This document shows positions 21,541-31,189 of a DNA stretch of 58,060 nt, piece after piece. The position numbers and the translations under genes are program-made. Below the pieces are notes generated by a model. The model had not been told where the DNA came from, did no database searches, and worked only from the letters and a program-made list of their open reading frames with translations. The stretch is from Desulfobacteraceae bacterium. Its GTDB lineage: Bacteria; Desulfobacterota; Desulfobacteria; Desulfobacterales; UBA2174. Position 1 is the stretch's first letter. Each line of letters begins with the position of its first letter. The stretch lies in contig JAQVTF010000003.1 in assembly GCA_028700185.1 (NCBI GenBank), positions 1 through 58,060 on the forward strand, read 5' to 3'.

Positions 21541-21627
21541 GTATGATTTTTTATACATTTTGAAATAATTTAGGTTTTTATCGTTTTTAGCGATTTTCAC
21601 CCCTTGCTTGTATGATCCTTTATACAG
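21541..21627 (+). promoter_or_regulatory. Pair of AT-rich inverted repeats (candidate upstream activator sites)
   Basis: GTATGATTTTTTATACAT (21541-21558) and GTATGATCCTTTATACAG (21610-21627), 15/18 identical, each with GTAT-N8-ATAC dyad, 69 bp apart. Confidence 0.6.
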
Positions 21628-21723
21628 TATAGAGGACGGCAGACCATTTCGGCGCGAAGTCGAAAAACGCGTAATCGTTTGAGTTTGTTATTAAATATTA
21701 TTTTTTGGACCCGGCGTCTCGTC

Positions 21724-21740
21724 TCGGCACGCCCTTTGCT
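21724..21740 (+). promoter_or_regulatory. Sigma54 promoter driving receiver/hdrA/mvhD/fdh operon
   Basis: TCGGCACGCCCTTTGCT: GG-N10-GC, matches GGCACG-N4-TTGCT; 77 bp before ATG. Confidence 0.78.
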
Positions 21741-21816
21741 CCTGGAAAAGGCAACGCTCGATTGCAGTCAACCTTTTCCAACTTTATTTATAATTCATAC
21801 TATTAAGGAGGAGCAA

Positions 21817-22506
21817 ATGAACGCACAGGCCCAAACCGTGGACAGAGACGAAGCACAGGACGTACGGATCCTTTTGATGGAAGACGAGAACGTGGTGGCT
21901 GAAGGCTTGAAGATGATCCTTTCCGAGGACGGCTACCGGGTTGAGATCGCCGGCACGGGCAACGGCGCCCTGGAGCAGTTTCACAGTCAATCCTACGACC
22001 TGTTGGTGGCGGATTTGCGCCTGCCGGACATCGACGGCATGGAGGTCATCAAGCAGATCAAGGCCGAAAAGCCGGAGACCAACGTGATTGTGATCACCGG
22101 CTACTCCACGGTGGACACGGCGGTGGAGGCGATGCGTTACGGCGCGTCGGACTACCTGGCCAAACCGTTCACCGAGGAGCAGATTCGATCGGCGGTGGAA
22201 AAGACCCTCAAGGGCAAGAAAACCCGCACCGCGCCGATGGAAACCCCGGCGGCGGACGAGGCGTCGCGGGCGCTCATCGAGAAACGCGAGGTGATGCGGG
22301 TGCTCAACCGCACCAGCGAGGACGGGGCCTTCTGGAATGCCCTGATGGAAAAAGGATCCGATGCGCTGGTCAACTACGAACTGTCCGACGAGGCCAAGGC
22401 GGCCATCGTTTCCGGTGACCTGGGATGGATCAACGCCCACATCGGTGAACTGACCCAAAAACAACTCATGTTCATCTACAAGCGTCTGGAGCGGGAGGCC
22501 TGGTAA
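21817..22506 (+). CDS. Response regulator (receiver domain) with small C-terminal domain
   Basis: [53 protein letters not shown] before ATG 21817. Confidence 0.88.
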   Translation: MNAQAQTVDRDEAQDVRILLMEDENVVAEGLKMILSEDGYRVEIAGTGNGALEQFHSQSYDLLVADLRLPDIDGMEVIKQIKAEKPETNVIVITGYSTVDTAVEAMRYGASDYLAKPFTEEQIRSAVEKTLKGKKTRTAPMETPAADEASRALIEKREVMRVLNRTSEDGAFWNALMEKGSDALVNYELSDEAKAAIVSGDLGWINAHIGELTQKQLMFIYKRLEREAW

Positions 22507-22564
22507 AAACCGGGCCACCGGCCTCGGCGCGGATCGATTTCAACGCCCAACCGTGGAGTTCGAC

Positions 22565-25500
22565 ATGACGATTTCCAACGCAGCGCAACCCAAGGGGGCG
22601 GTCCTGGTCGCCGGTGGCGGCATCGCCGGCATGCAGGCCGCCCTGGACATGGCAGACGCGGGATTTTTCGTTTATTTGGTGGAACGCTCGCCGTCCATCG
22701 GCGGCGTGATGGCCCAGCTGGACAAGACTTTCCCCACCAACGATTGCTCGATGTGAATCCTGGCCCCCAAACTGGTCGAGGTCGGCCGGCACAACAACAT
22801 CGAGCTGATTACCCTGGCGGAAGTCGAGTCCATCCAAGGCGCTCCGGGCGATTTCCAGGTGCAGGTGCGCCAGCACCCGCGCTACGTGGATATGGACAAG
22901 TGCATCGCCTGTGGCCAATGCGCCGCCAAATGTCCCAAGAAGGTCGATGACGAGTACAACGCGGGGCTCAACAAGCGTAAGGCGATTTACGTGCCCTACA
23001 GCCAGGCGGTGCCCCTGAAGTACGCCATCGATCCGCGCTACTGCATCTACCTGCAAAAGGGGCGCTGCGGGGTCTGCGCCAAGGTTTGTCCCTCGGGTGC
23101 CATCAATTTTGAAGACACCGAGAAGATGCGGACCATCGAGGTGGGGTCGGTGATCCTGGCCCCGGGGTTTCGCAGCTTCGATCCCGGTCGTCTCGATACT
23201 TACAGCTACGGCCAGGCTCCCAATGTAATCACGGCCGTGGAGTTTGAGCGCATCCTTTCAGCCACTGGTCCCTTCGGCGGCCACCTGGTGAAACCGTCGG
23301 CGGCCAAGGCGGGCACGGCGCCCAAAAAAATCGCCTGGATTCAGTGCGTCGGTTCCCGGGATATCAACCGCTGCGATCACGGTTACTGTTCGTCGGTGTG
23401 CTGCATGTATGCCGTCAAACAGGCCGTGATGGCTCGCGATCACAGCAGCGGCGATCTGGAGTGCGCCATTTTCTACATGGACATGCGCACCCAGGGCAAG
23501 GATTTCGACCGTTACCTGGAAAACGCCAAAAAGAGCGGGATCCGTTTCGAGCGTGCCCGGGTGCACTCGGTGGCGCCGCCCCAGCACGGCGATGACCTCA
23601 CGTTGCGCTACGCCCGGCAGAACGGGGACATCGCGGAGGAAACCTTCGATATCGTCGTGCTTTCCACCGGTCTTGAAATCGCTCCCGAATCGGTGGCCCT
23701 GGCCGAAAAACTTGGTGTCCCCCTCAACTCCGACCACTTCGCCGCCACCGACAGCTTCGCCCCGGTGGCCACGGGAAAACCGGGCATTTTCGCCTGCGGG
23801 GCCTTCACCGGGCCCAAGGATATCCCCCACTCGGTGATGGAGGCCAGCGCGGCGGCGGCGGCGGCCACCGAATCGCTGTCCGTGGCCCGCCACAGCCAAA
23901 CGCATACATTGGTTCTGCCGAAGGAAACCGACGTCAGCGGTCAGGCGCCGCGGATCGGGGTCTTCGTCTGCAACTGCGGCATCAACATCGGCGGGGTGGT
24001 GCGGGTGCCGGAGGTGGCCGAGTACGCCCGCACGCTGCCCAACGTCACCTACGTGGAGGAAAATCTCTTCACCTGCTCCCAGGACACCCAGGACAAGATG
24101 GCCGAGGTCATCGCCCGCGAAAAGCTCAACCGGGTGGTGGTGGCGGCCTGCACGCCCCGGACCCACGAGCCGCTCTTCCAGGCCACCCTGGCCAGCGCCG
24201 GGCTCAACCGCTACCTCTTCGAAATGGCCAACATCCGCAATCAGGACTCCTGGGTCCATGCCAACGATCCGGATGCCGCCACGCGCAAGGCCAAGGACCT
24301 GGTGGCCATGGCCGTGGCCAAGGCGGCCCTGCTCACCCCGTTGACCCAGACCGAGCTGCCCATGAGCCGCAACGCGCTGGTGGTGGGCGGCGGCATCGCC
24401 GGCCTGACGGCGGCCCGGGCTCTGGCACGCCAGGGTTTCCCGGTTCACCTGGTGGAAAAGAGCGATGTTTTGGGCGGCCACGGCCGGCGCCTGCGCGCCA
24501 CTTGGCGCGGTGAGCCGGTGGGCGAGCGTCTCGCCGGATTGATCGCCGATCTCGAGGCCGATCCTTTGGTGCATATCCACACCAACACCGCCGTGACCGA
24601 AGTGGACGGCTTTGTGGGCAATTTCAAGACCCGGATTTCCACCGGCGGCGGCAGCGAAACCATCGACCACGGGGTGGCGATCCTGGCCACCGGAGCCAAG
24701 GAGTACAAGCCCAAGGAGTATCTGTACGGCCAGCATCCGGCCGTGGTGACCCAGACGGAACTCGATGACCTCATCGGCGCTGGCGACGAGCGCCTGGCCG
24801 GCGCCACCGATGTCGTCTTCATCCAGTGCGTCGGGTCGCGCAACGCCGAACGGCCCTACTGTTCCAAGGTCTGCTGCACCCACGCCCTGCGCAACGCCCT
24901 GGCCATCAAGGCCGCATCGCCGGAGACCAACATCTACGTGATCTATCGGGACATGCGAACCTACGGCCTGCGCGAGGAAATCTTCCGCGAAGCCCGGGCC
25001 CAGGGGGTCATGTTCTTCCAGTACGATCCCGAAGCGCCGCCTGCGGTGGAGGCCGAAGGCGACCGGGTGCGGGTGACCTTCCACGACCATATCCTGAACC
25101 GTCCGGTGGCGGTGGATGCCGACTTGCTGGCCCTGGCGGCGGCGGTGGTTTCCGATGCGGAAAACGGCCTGGCCCAGTTTTTCAAGGTGCCGGTGGACGG
25201 CGACGGATGGCTCCTGGAAGCCCACCAGAAGCTGCGGCCGGTGGATTTCGCCACCGACGGGGTGTTCCTCTGCGGGCTGGCCCACTATCCCAAGCCCATC
25301 GATGAGAGCGTTTCCCAGGCCCTGGCCGCGGCGGCCCGGGCGGCCACCTTTCTCGCCCGGGACACGATCCTGGTGGGCGGGGTGGTTTCCTGGATCGATC
25401 CGGCGCTTTGCACCGGTTGTGGCGGGTGCATTCAGGTCTGTCCGTACAACGCCATTGCCATGTCGGAAATCACCGGCATGGCCGAGGTCAACCCGGCCCT

Positions 25501-25612
25501 CTGCAAGGGATGCGGCGCCTGCGCGGCGGCCTGCCCGAGCGAGGCACCGATTTTGATGGGATTCAACAACCGGCAGCTTTACGCGCAGATTCACAGCGCC
25601 TTGGCCGCCTGA
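22565..25612 (+). CDS. hdrA: HdrA-type heterodisulfide reductase subunit A, selenoprotein (UGA 22754-22756 read as Sec); long form with second FAD-binding half
   Basis: [22 protein letters not shown]...[26 protein letters not shown]; multiple CxxCxxC clusters; second [25 protein letters not shown]; frame unchanged across TGA. Confidence 0.92.
22754..22789 (+). promoter_or_regulatory. Sec codon and candidate bacterial SECIS hairpin in hdrA
   Basis: UGA, then 7-bp stem CTGGTCG (22772-22778)/CGGCCGG (22783-22789, with G.U pairs), loop AGGU 22 nt after UGA. Confidence 0.7.
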
Positions 25613-25634
25613 AACGGTATCGAGGGGGAAAACA

Positions 25635-26162
25635 GTGAACCCGGAACCATTCGAACCGAAGATTGTCGCTTTTTTCTGTAACTGGTGCACTTACGGGGCC
25701 GCGGACCTCGCCGGCGTCAGCCGCCTGAGCTATCCGCCCAACATCCGGGCCATCCGGGTGATGTGCTCGGCGACCGTGTCCCCCCACCACGTGCTCAAGG
25801 CCTTCCAAGAGGGGGCCGACGGTGTTCTGGTGGGCGGGTGACACATCGGCGACTGCCATTACCTGTACGGTAATCACATGACATTGAAACGGATGACCTT
25901 TCTCCAGCACCTGCTTACCTTCATGGGGCTGGAGGGACGGCTCCACCTGGAATGGATCTCTTCAGCCGAGGCTCAGAAATTCGTCGCCACGGTCACCGGA
26001 TTCACCGAAACGATCCGTCGGCTCGGCCCCAGTCCGCTGAGGATCGCCGCCTCGCGGCAAGCGGATGACGCAACGATGTCGCCAATGCCCCAAAGCGGAT
26101 GCCTCGACTTGCCCAAAACCGATGCCGTGCCGGAGACCGGCGTCCAGATCGCCAACGGATGA
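25635..26162 (+). CDS. mvhD: MvhD-family electron-transfer protein, selenoprotein (UGA 25839-25841 read as Sec)
   Basis: [36 protein letters not shown]...[21 protein letters not shown]; frame continuous across TGA to 26162. Confidence 0.92.
25839..25874 (+). promoter_or_regulatory. Sec codon and candidate SECIS hairpin in mvhD
   Basis: UGA followed by perfect 6-bp stem ATTACC (25858-25863)/GGTAAT (25869-25874), loop UGUAC beginning 22 nt after UGA. Confidence 0.65.
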
Positions 26163-26992
26163 GTGCCATGACACCGATTCAAGAACAAGTGCACCAGTGG
26201 CTGGAAGAAGAGCGGGTGGACATTTTTTTGGCCTACCGCATCGTCGAGGGCCATCCCTTGCCCTATGCCTTTACCCGTGAGCACATCGAGGAAACCGGGG
26301 AGTTGGTCACCGGACCGGCCCGTTACAGCCTGGAAAAATTTGCCACCCACATCGCCTCCCGCTACCCCGACGCCCGCATCGGCATGGTGGCCCGGGACTG
26401 CAACCAGCGGGCGTTGAACGTGCTGCGGGTGTGGAACCAGCTCAAGGAAGGCCAGGTGGAGACAGTGTCGGTGAACTGCTGTCCCTCGGACCTTCGCGCC
26501 CACGCGGACTGTTCCTACCTGGAACGCCGTCCGGTGGGGGTGGTGAAGCAGCAACTCGGCCAGGTGCCCAACCAAGCCGTGGCCGATGTTGACGCCCAGC
26601 CGTCGGCCGAACGTTTCGATCGCTGGATGTACGAGTTTCAGAAATGCATCAAATGTTACGGTTGCCGCAACATCTGCCCGGTGTGCTTTTGCAACGAATG
26701 CAGCCTGGAGCATGCCGAGCTCATCGGCACCGGCCATCTGCCCCCCGACATCCCGATCTTTCATCTAGTGCGGGCCGTCCACATGGCCGGCCGCTGTATC
26801 GACTGCGGTCTCTGCGAGGATGCCTGCCCCGCTGAAATTCCCCTGCGGCTGCTTTACCGCAAGGTTAACGCCATCGTTAAAGATCTCTTTGAATACGAAA
26901 CGGGCTCCGGCGACACCCTGCCGCCCTTTTCCATTCTGGGCCCAAAGCCCACGATGAGCCCGACGCCGCTATTGGCGGTTGCACAGGAGTAA
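26159..26992 (+). CDS. 4Fe-4S dicluster electron-transfer subunit (FdhB/Hdr-associated ferredoxin-like)
   Basis: CIKCYGCRNICPVCFCNEC and CIDCGLCEDACP; ATGA overlap with mvhD stop. Confidence 0.85.
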   Translation: MSAMTPIQEQVHQWLEEERVDIFLAYRIVEGHPLPYAFTREHIEETGELVTGPARYSLEKFATHIASRYPDARIGMVARDCNQRALNVLRVWNQLKEGQVETVSVNCCPSDLRAHADCSYLERRPVGVVKQQLGQVPNQAVADVDAQPSAERFDRWMYEFQKCIKCYGCRNICPVCFCNECSLEHAELIGTGHLPPDIPIFHLVRAVHMAGRCIDCGLCEDACPAEIPLRLLYRKVNAIVKDLFEYETGSGDTLPPFSILGPKPTMSPTPLLAVAQE

Positions 26993-26996
26993 CGGC

Positions 26997-29048
26997 ATGG
27001 AAATGAAATTTGTTCCTTCGATCTGTTCCTACTGTGGCACCGGGTGCGGGGTGCTTTTCGAGGTGCTCGACGGCGAGCTGGTGGGCACCCTGCCGATGAA
27101 GACCCACCCGGTCAACCACGGAAAATTATGCATCAAGGGCTGGAATCTGCACGAGCACATCAACAGCCCCCTGCGCCTCAAGAATCCGTTGCTGAAAACC
27201 TTCGGCCGTTTCACCAAGGTGGATTGGGACAAGGCGATGGATGTCACCGCCGATCGGCTCAAGGCGGTTATCGCCGCCCACGGTCCCGACAGCGTGGGGG
27301 TGCTTGTCTCGGCCAAAATGACCAACGAGGAGAACTACCTGGCCCAGAAGTTCGCCCGGGCCGCCATCGGCACCAACAACGTGGATCACTGCGCCCGGCT
27401 CTGACATGCCTCCACGGTGGCCGGTCTGGCCGCCGCATTCGGCAGTGGTGCCATGACGAATTCCTACGACGACCTGGAAACCGCCGGTTGCATCTTTGTG
27501 GTCGGTTCCAACACCACGGCGTGCCACCCCTTGATTGCCACCCGCATCTACCGCGCCAAGGAACGCGGTGCCCGGGTGATCGTGGCCGATCCGCGTCAGA
27601 CCCAGATCGGAAACCTGGCGGACCTGTCGGTTCACCACCGGCTCGGCAGCGATGTCGCGTTGCTCAACGGGATGATGCACTGGATCATCGAAAACGATTG
27701 GCATGACAAGGATTACATCGCCGCCCGCACCGAGGGCTTCGAGGCGCTGGCGGCCACGGTGGCGGCGTATTCGCCCCAACGGGTCCAAGACATCACTGGG
27801 GTGCCGGCGGATGACATCAAAAAGATGGCCGAGCTCTATGCCACCTGCGGATCCGCGGCCTTACTCTACGCCATGGGCATCACCCAGCACACCACCGGCG
27901 TGGACAATGTCAAGTCGTGCTGCAACATCGCCCTGCTCTGCGGCAACGTGGGGGTGGCCGGCGGAGGCGTCAATCCGCTGCGCGGCCAGAACAACGTCCA
28001 GGGGGCCTGTGACATGGGCGGACTGCCCAACGTGTTCACCGGCTATCAGCCGGTGAGCGATCCGGCCGTGGTGGAAAAATTCTCCAAGGCCTGGGGACGC
28101 CCCCTGTCCGACAAGCCGGGCATGACCATCACCGACATGATCAGCGCCATGCTCGACGGTCGTCTCAAGGCCCTGTACGTCATCGGCGAGAATCCCAAGC
28201 TCTCCGATCCGGATTGGAACCATCTCCAGCATGCCCTCAACCGCCTCGACCTGCTCATCGTCCAGGAGCTGTTCCTGTCGGAAACAGCCCAGATCGCGGA
28301 CGTGGTCCTGCCGGCGGCCTCGGTGGCGGAAAAAGAAGGCACCTTCACCAATTCAGAGCGCCGTTGCAGCCGCATCCAGAAGGCCATCGAGCCGGTGGGC
28401 AACGCCCTGGCCGACTGGCAGATCATCTGCAAGTTGTCCACCGCCATGGGATACCCGATGGATTATCCCGGCGGCCCGGAGCAGATCTTCGATGAGATGG
28501 CGGCCCTGACGCCCAAGAGCTATGCCGGCATGTCCTACCAGCGGATGGGCCTCAATGGCCTGCAATGGCCATGCCCCGACGCAAATCACCCCGGGACCCC
28601 GATTCTGCATACCCAGCAGTGTACCCGGGGGCTCGGAAAGTTCCATGCCATCGAATATCAGGATCCGGCCGAGATGCCCGATGAGGAATATCCTTATTTC
28701 CTGACCACCGGGCGCATGTTTGCTCATTTTCACACCGGCACCATGACGCGTATTTCGTCCCACCTGGATCACGAGCAGCGCAGCGGGTACGTGACCATTC
28801 ACCCGGACGACGCCGCCCGCCTGGAGATCGCCGAAGGAGACCTGGTGGCCATCACGTCGCGTCGCGGCCAGATGGAGGCGCCGGCTCAGATCAGCGCCGA
28901 GGTGCCGCCGGGAAACCTCTTTTTACCGATTCACTTCGGCGAGTACCCGGCCAACATGCTCACCAGCGCCGAGGCCTTCGATCCCCTGGCCAAAATTCCC
29001 GAGTTCAAGGTCAGCGCGGTGCGTATCGCCAAGGCCCAAGCGGCCTGA
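26997..29048 (+). CDS. fdhA: Formate dehydrogenase catalytic subunit, selenoprotein (UGA 27402-27404 read as Sec)
   Basis: CSYCGTGCGVLFEV N-terminal 4Fe-4S, [33 protein letters not shown], molybdopterin oxidoreductase body; frame continuous to 29048. Confidence 0.95.
27402..27434 (+). promoter_or_regulatory. Sec codon and SECIS hairpin in fdhA
   Basis: 7-bp stem GGTGGCC (27416-27422)/GGCCGCC (27428-27434), loop GGUCU starting 18 nt after UGA, as recalled for E. coli fdhF. Confidence 0.85.
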
Positions 29049-29093
29049 GATGTCTGAGGGGGGAAAAAGAACGCCGAAGCATTGTGATTAGGT

Positions 29094-29184
29094 CACGGGG
29101 CGACCGCACCCGGTGGAAGGAGGCAAATCCGGATGCTGATCGCCCCGTGGCGGGGTAAGTGCCACCGTTGCGCACGGCGCAAAC
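29094..29184. other. Structured intergenic region between convergent genes
   Basis: Perfect 10-bp stem CACGGGGCGA/TCGCCCCGTG (29094-29103/29140-29149), overlapping alternative hairpin GTGGC/GCCAC (29147-29151/29161-29165), hairpin TTGCGC-ACG-GCGCAA (29168-29182). Confidence 0.55.
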
Positions 29185-29211
29185 GGCGAGCACCAGGGGG
29201 GCGAAGAAAGG

Positions 29212-29532
29212 TCAGCGGGAAACGATTTCGGCTTCCAGCTTTTGGGCGATGGTCATGGATTGATCCAGGGCGTCGTTGATGTTGAACAGTTGGATTTTGA
29301 GGGTTTTGAGACTCGCCGGTGTCGCCTTGATCGAAGCCCCGCTCTCCAGGATGGACTTCAACTCCCGGGCCTTGTCGGTGAGCCCGGTGAGCTTGTCGGT
29401 AAAGGTGCCGACCTCTTTGGCCCATTTGGCCCGTTCATCGGGGGGAAACAGGATGGGCTGAGCGCCCAGACCGGTCACAAGGGCCTCGATGCCGTATTCT
29501 TCCGGATCCGCGATGATTTCGTAAGTGGACAT
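29212..29532 (-). CDS. Hypothetical protein (small, helical)
   Basis: 107 aa from MSTYEIIADPEEYGIEAL; antisense ORFs less plausible. Confidence 0.6.
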   Translation of the reverse strand: MSTYEIIADPEEYGIEALVTGLGAQPILFPPDERAKWAKEVGTFTDKLTGLTDKARELKSILESGASIKATPASLKTLKIQLFNINDALDQSMTIAQKLEAEIVSR

Positions 29533-29821
29533 GTCTCTGCTCCTTTCCAGAACCGTTGGTCTATCGTGGAAAGCCCCGGTTTGTCCCCGGTGAGGACACC
29601 ATGAAGGGTCGCCCGGAACGCGCGGGGGGCCGCCCTGTCCACATACAGATTCAATTCGCATGCCAAAGTGATGGATATTCAGATAACTGCTTGCCCGGTC
29701 TCCTGATCATCTCGTCTCAAACCCTGCCACCGTCATTTTTCACCCTCGATCGGCCGACAACCGGTGCACAGGCCTTGGACATTCATCGTACAGGCTGAAG
29801 CCCGATTCAGTTGTGAACCGG

Positions 29822-30403
29822 TTAGAGGGTTCCCCGCAGGCCGATGGCATCGGCTGCCGAGCGCATCCCCGCGATGGTCTCTTCGATGAGGGCCCCAAGG
29901 TCCATGTCCAGCATGGCAGCCCCTTTTTCGATGATGCCCCGGTCCACGCCGGCGGCAAAGCGCTTGTCTTTCCACTTTTTCTTGATCGATTTGGCCGTCA
30001 GGTCCATCACCGAGCGGGACGGGCGCACCAGGGCCGCGGCCGCCACCAGTCCCGTGAGCTCATCCACGGCAAAGAGGACTTTTTCCATCTCGCTCTCCGG
30101 CCGCACGTCGGAGCAGATCCCCCAGCCGTGACTGACCACCGCCCGAATATAATCCTCCGGCCATCGGTTCTCCCTCAGGATTCGTTCGCTCTGGCGGCAG
30201 TGTTCCTGGGGGTACTGCTCGTAGTCCAGGTCGTGGAGCAACCCCACGATACCCCACATCTCTTCGTCGGCGCCGCGTTGGCGGGCCATGTGGCGCATCA
30301 CGGCCTCCACGGCCAGGGCATGCCGAATCAGGCTTTCGGACTGGTTGTACTGGTTCAGCAGCGCCCAGGCTTGATCACGGGTCGGTGCGGCGTTGTCATT
30401 CAT
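29822..30403 (-). CDS. HD-domain hydrolase (HDIG-type)
   Basis: RHALAVEAVMRHMA...GLLHDLDYEQYP, VSHGWG. Confidence 0.85.
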   Translation of the reverse strand: MNDNAAPTRDQAWALLNQYNQSESLIRHALAVEAVMRHMARQRGADEEMWGIVGLLHDLDYEQYPQEHCRQSERILRENRWPEDYIRAVVSHGWGICSDVRPESEMEKVLFAVDELTGLVAAAALVRPSRSVMDLTAKSIKKKWKDKRFAAGVDRGIIEKGAAMLDMDLGALIEETIAGMRSAADAIGLRGTL

Positions 30404-30620
30404 GGCATAATTCTCCAGATTGGTTTATGATTAAAAAAATCGGCGGCTGATCAACCGATTGCATAGTCCGCCGATGGGCGGGTGTCAATCGAAGGGCGGA
30501 AGATTTCGTTGACACCCATCCGTCCATGCCTAGGTTAAAAGGAAGGTGATGGCCGGCGCCCGGATGGCCGATGGCGCTGGCCGTCGAAACGATTCACCTC
30601 ATGGCAGGAGGAAGGCATCT

Positions 30621-30932
30621 ATGCAGGTAGCGCTGACGTTCAAGAATCTGGATGCATCCGAGCACTTCAAACAGTACGTTCAGGAGAAACTCGACCGGGT
30701 GGACAAGCTCCTGGACAAGCCTGCGTCCGCGGAGGTGGTCCTCGGCACCGAAAATCTTCACCAGGTGGCCGAGGTGCGCTTGGCCAGCGGCGGCTTGAGC
30801 GTTCAGGCCAAGGCGGATGCGGACGATTTGCATGCGGCCATCGACCAGATGGTGGACCGGGTACGTCGTCAGATTACCAAACAGAAGGAAAAGGTGCGCG
30901 AGCGACGTCCGGCGGTTCCGTTGGCCAATTGA
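30621..30932 (+). CDS. hpf: Ribosome hibernation promoting factor / sigma54 modulation protein
   Basis: MQVALTFKNLDASEHFKQYVQEKLDRVDKLL, QAKADADDLHAAIDQMVDRVRRQITKQKEK. Confidence 0.9.
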   Translation: MQVALTFKNLDASEHFKQYVQEKLDRVDKLLDKPASAEVVLGTENLHQVAEVRLASGGLSVQAKADADDLHAAIDQMVDRVRRQITKQKEKVRERRPAVPLAN

Positions 30933-30986
30933 TCGGCCCCCGGCATCTAGTTGGTCGTTCTTCGTGTTGACCACGGTGATCAGAAG

Positions 30987-31025
30987 AATCCCCGCAGAGT
31001 GCTTCCACTTTGCGGGGATTTTCAG
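30987..31025 (+). terminator. Rho-independent terminator after hpf
   Basis: 10-bp stem AATCCCCGCA (30987-30996)/TGCGGGGATT (31011-31020) followed by TTC. Confidence 0.65.
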
Positions 31026-31189
31026 TGGGGCGGTTTGGTTTGACGCGCCATGCGCTCCTTCGATACAGAACTGTTTGAAAACCCTTCGGGTTGGTGATAG
31101 TCTGCAATTTCTTTTTTTCCGGCGACGTTTCCGCTTGTTCTTTGGTGGCGGAGGATGACGCTTCGACCTTTCTCACCACCGCGAAAATT

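Noticed and set aside
23258-25690. 810-aa minus-strand ORF
   Set aside because: Antisense to hdrA, with no recognisable domain.
22553-27416. hdrA, mvhD and fdhA as nonsense-mutated pseudogenes or sequencing errors
   Set aside because: All three stops are UGA, sit at known Cys/Sec positions, keep frame, and have downstream hairpins; three independent nonsense mutations of this kind are implausible.
29094-29170. Cobalamin riboswitch (superficial match GCAAATCCGGATGCTGATCGCCC...GGGTAAG)
   Set aside because: No B12 box (AGYCAGGAGACC-like) and no downstream plus-strand target gene; kept only as an undefined structured element.
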